Assembly (NCBI GenBank): GCA_964372275.1
Contig: CAYJRR010000071.1
Location: 1 to 24,507 of the forward strand
From: CAYJRR01 sp964372275 [NCBI: uncultured bacterium]
Lineage (GTDB): Bacteria > CAYJRR01
DNA: 24,507 bases
Direction: 5' to 3'
In this document: in pieces, positions 23,123 to 24,507 of the stretch
Layout: the number at the start of each line of letters is the position of its first letter
How positions within the stretch are numbered: the stretch's first letter is position 1
Translations under genes and position numbers: made by a program
Notes under the pieces: generated by a model
The model's database searches: none
Seen by the model: the letters and a program-made list of their open reading frames with translations, nothing else
What the model was told of the DNA's origin: nothing

Positions 23123-24507
23123 ATGTGGACGTTGGACCGACGATCGCGGCTCGGTGGCTGGCTGCTGCTGGCGCTGGCCGCGGGATGCGGCGAGCCGGCG
23201 AAAGAGCGCTTTTCGGTCGGCGGCACGGTCGAGGGTGCGGACGGCGAGCTGGTCCTCTCCAGCGGCTCGGCGCTGCTGGTCGTCGACACCAGTGGGAGCT
23301 TCTCGTTCCGCGAGGCGTTTCGGGACGGAGAGGTCTACGCGATAACGGTGGAGGTGCCCCCCGACGGTCGCAGTTGCGCCGTCGAGAACGGTGTGGGGAT
23401 GGTCGACGACGCCGACGTGGACGACGTCGTCGTGACCTGCCGTTCGAACGACACCCGGCTCGCGGAGCTTTCGCTCTCGTCCCCCTCGGTCGCGCTCGCG
23501 CCGGGATTCGATCCGGAGACGACGTTCTACGAGGCCAGCGTCGGTCTGTTCGCCTCGTCGGTGATCGTGACCGCGACCGCGGAGGACCCGGAGGCGACCG
23601 TGACGGTCCAGGGGATGCCGGTCCCCTCGGGCGAACCGGCGGGACCGGTCGAGCTGGCCCTCGGCTCCAACCTGCTCGACGTGACGGTGGAAGCGGAAAA
23701 CGGCGATCGGCGCGCCTACCACCTTCGCGTCGGCCGGTCCGTCGACCTCCTCGGTTCGCCGACCTACCTCAAGGCCTCCAATTCCGCAGCGGGGGACTAC
23801 TTCGGACTCTCCGTCGCCGTTTCCGGCGACACGCTGGCGGTCGGGGCGATCAACGAGGATTCGAGCGCCACGGGCGTCGGGGGGAATCAGGCCGACAACG
23901 CCGCCGCGGACAGCGGCGCGGTCTACGTATTCGCGCGGACCGAGGGGGTCTGGAGCCAGCAGGCGTATCTCAAGGCCTCCAACACCGGCGCGGGCGATCT
24001 CTTCGGGACGACGGTCGCGCTCTCCGGCGACACGCTGGCGGTCGGCGCCTCGGGCGAAGATTCAAGCGCGACGGGTGTGGGCGGCGCCCAGAACGACGAG
24101 GCGGCGGCGGGCAGCGGCGCGGTCTACGTCTTCGCCCGAAACGGCGGGGTCTGGAGCCAGCAGGCCTATCTCAAAGCCTCCAACACCGGTGCCGGCGATT
24201 CCTTCGGCCAGGATGTCGCGCTCTCGGGCGACACCCTGGTGGTGGGAGCGATCTTCGAGGATTCGATCGCGACCGGGATCAACGGGAATCAAGCCGACGA
24301 GACCGCCTCCAACAGCGGCGCCGCCTACGTCTTCGTTCTCAACGAAGGGACCTGGAGCCAGCAGGCCTATCTCAAGGCCTCCAACACCGACGCTGGCGAC
24401 TTCTTTGGGGGCGCGGTCGGCATTTCGGGTGACACGGTGGTCGTGTCGGCGCGAATCGAGAGTTCCGGCGCGACGGGCATCAACGGGAACCAGGCCGACA
24501 ACAGTGC
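23123..24507 (+). CDS. Paralogous lipoprotein with FG-GAP-type repeats (3' end beyond window)
   Basis: An open frame of 461 codons running off the right edge with no stop. The signal peptide ends in lipobox LAAGC (Cys22). Residues about 28-106 form an extra beta-domain (FSVGGTVEG ... two Cys ... VVVTC) that the upstream paralogue lacks. A cadherin-like domain at about 110-207 follows (LAELSLSS, PGFDPETTFYEASV, LLDVTVEAENGD). Four repeats start at residue 215, with the same YLKASNT, DxFG, SGDTLxVGA, EDSxATG, SGAVYVF, WSQQA pattern; the fourth is cut by the window. GGAGA lies 8 nt before ATG 23123. It lies 13 bp after its paralogue, so they form an operon that most likely arose by gene duplication. 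Family is clear, ligand unknown. Confidence 0.88.
   Translation, partial: MWTLDRRSRLGGWLLLALAAGCGEPAKERFSVGGTVEGADGELVLSSGSALLVVDTSGSFSFREAFRDGEVYAITVEVPPDGRSCAVENGVGMVDDADVDDVVVTCRSNDTRLAELSLSSPSVALAPGFDPETTFYEASVGLFASSVIVTATAEDPEATVTVQGMPVPSGEPAGPVELALGSNLLDVTVEAENGDRRAYHLRVGRSVDLLGSPTYLKASNSAAGDYFGLSVAVSGDTLAVGAINEDSSATGVGGNQADNAAADSGAVYVFARTEGVWSQQAYLKASNTGAGDLFGTTVALSGDTLAVGASGEDSSATGVGGAQNDEAAAGSGAVYVFARNGGVWSQQAYLKASNTGAGDSFGQDVALSGDTLVVGAIFEDSIATGINGNQADETASNSGAAYVFVLNEGTWSQQAYLKASNTDAGDFFGGAVGISGDTVVVSARIESSGATGINGNQADNS
23765..24507 (+). repeat. Coding 201-bp direct repeats, second array (truncated by window)
   Basis: Units begin at 23765, 23966, 24167 and 24368, each exactly 201 bp apart. 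They share the boundary sequence and much of the interior with the array in the upstream gene, making unequal recombination within or between the genes plausible. Confidence 0.88.

Noticed and set aside
20944-23289. A 781-codon open frame on the - strand opposite the repeat lipoprotein
   Set aside because: It mirrors the 201-bp repeats in antisense and has no independent start signal or domain. The + strand frame has signal peptide, lipobox and known domains.
21733-24507. Direct repeats as a CRISPR array
   Set aside because: The 201-bp period is in frame and coding, with no short repeat/spacer structure or cas gene.

Overview
The window is about 24.5 kb of GC-rich bacterial DNA (roughly 70% by eye), densely coding, with 17 genes I can support and no tRNA, rRNA, CRISPR array, transposase or phage gene. 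The host looks like a Gram-negative, predatory/soil-type lineage such as Myxococcota or a neighbouring deep phylum. The evidence is a Ser/Thr kinase with the HRDVSPQN catalytic loop and C-terminal PEGA domains, several lipoproteins with clear lipoboxes, a PilZ protein, and tandem FG-GAP/cadherin-like surface lipoproteins. Acidobacteriota cannot be excluded. All assignments come from reading motifs, not from database searches.

Left part (1-5770, + strand): a translationally coupled operon of glpD, an alkyl-DHAP-synthase-like FAD oxidase, a smaller FAD-oxidase-like subunit and a two-CCG-domain Fe-S protein. The last three have the architecture of glycolate oxidase GlcD/GlcE/GlcF, but the D subunit carries the triple-His signature of ether-lipid synthase. 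Together with GlpD this suggests a membrane dehydrogenase acting on glycerol-phosphate or lipid-derived substrates.

Middle part (5850-14600): a secreted protein with a caspase-like His/Cys pair (- strand) lies divergent to a Ser/Thr kinase gene. The kinase is followed by a beta-propeller lipoprotein and a diacylglycerol-kinase-family lipid kinase that overlaps it. Then come a convergent YjbQ-family gene (- strand) and a large exported subtilisin-type protease (+ strand).

Right-centre (14629-20358, all - strand): in order of transcription, PilZ, B12-type radical SAM enzyme, heme-oxygenase-like diiron oxidase (HDO), second B12-type radical SAM enzyme, and an exported metallo-beta-lactamase-fold hydrolase. 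The two radical SAM enzymes flanking an HDO are the best candidate for an undescribed biosynthetic system. An AT-rich inverted repeat of degenerate heptamers sits between the first radical SAM gene and the HDO gene. The same heptamer family is cut by the left edge of the window.

Right end (20497-24507, + strand): a YhhQ-type queuosine-precursor transporter, then two tandem paralogous lipoproteins built of near-identical 201-bp FG-GAP-like repeats. The second runs off the window.
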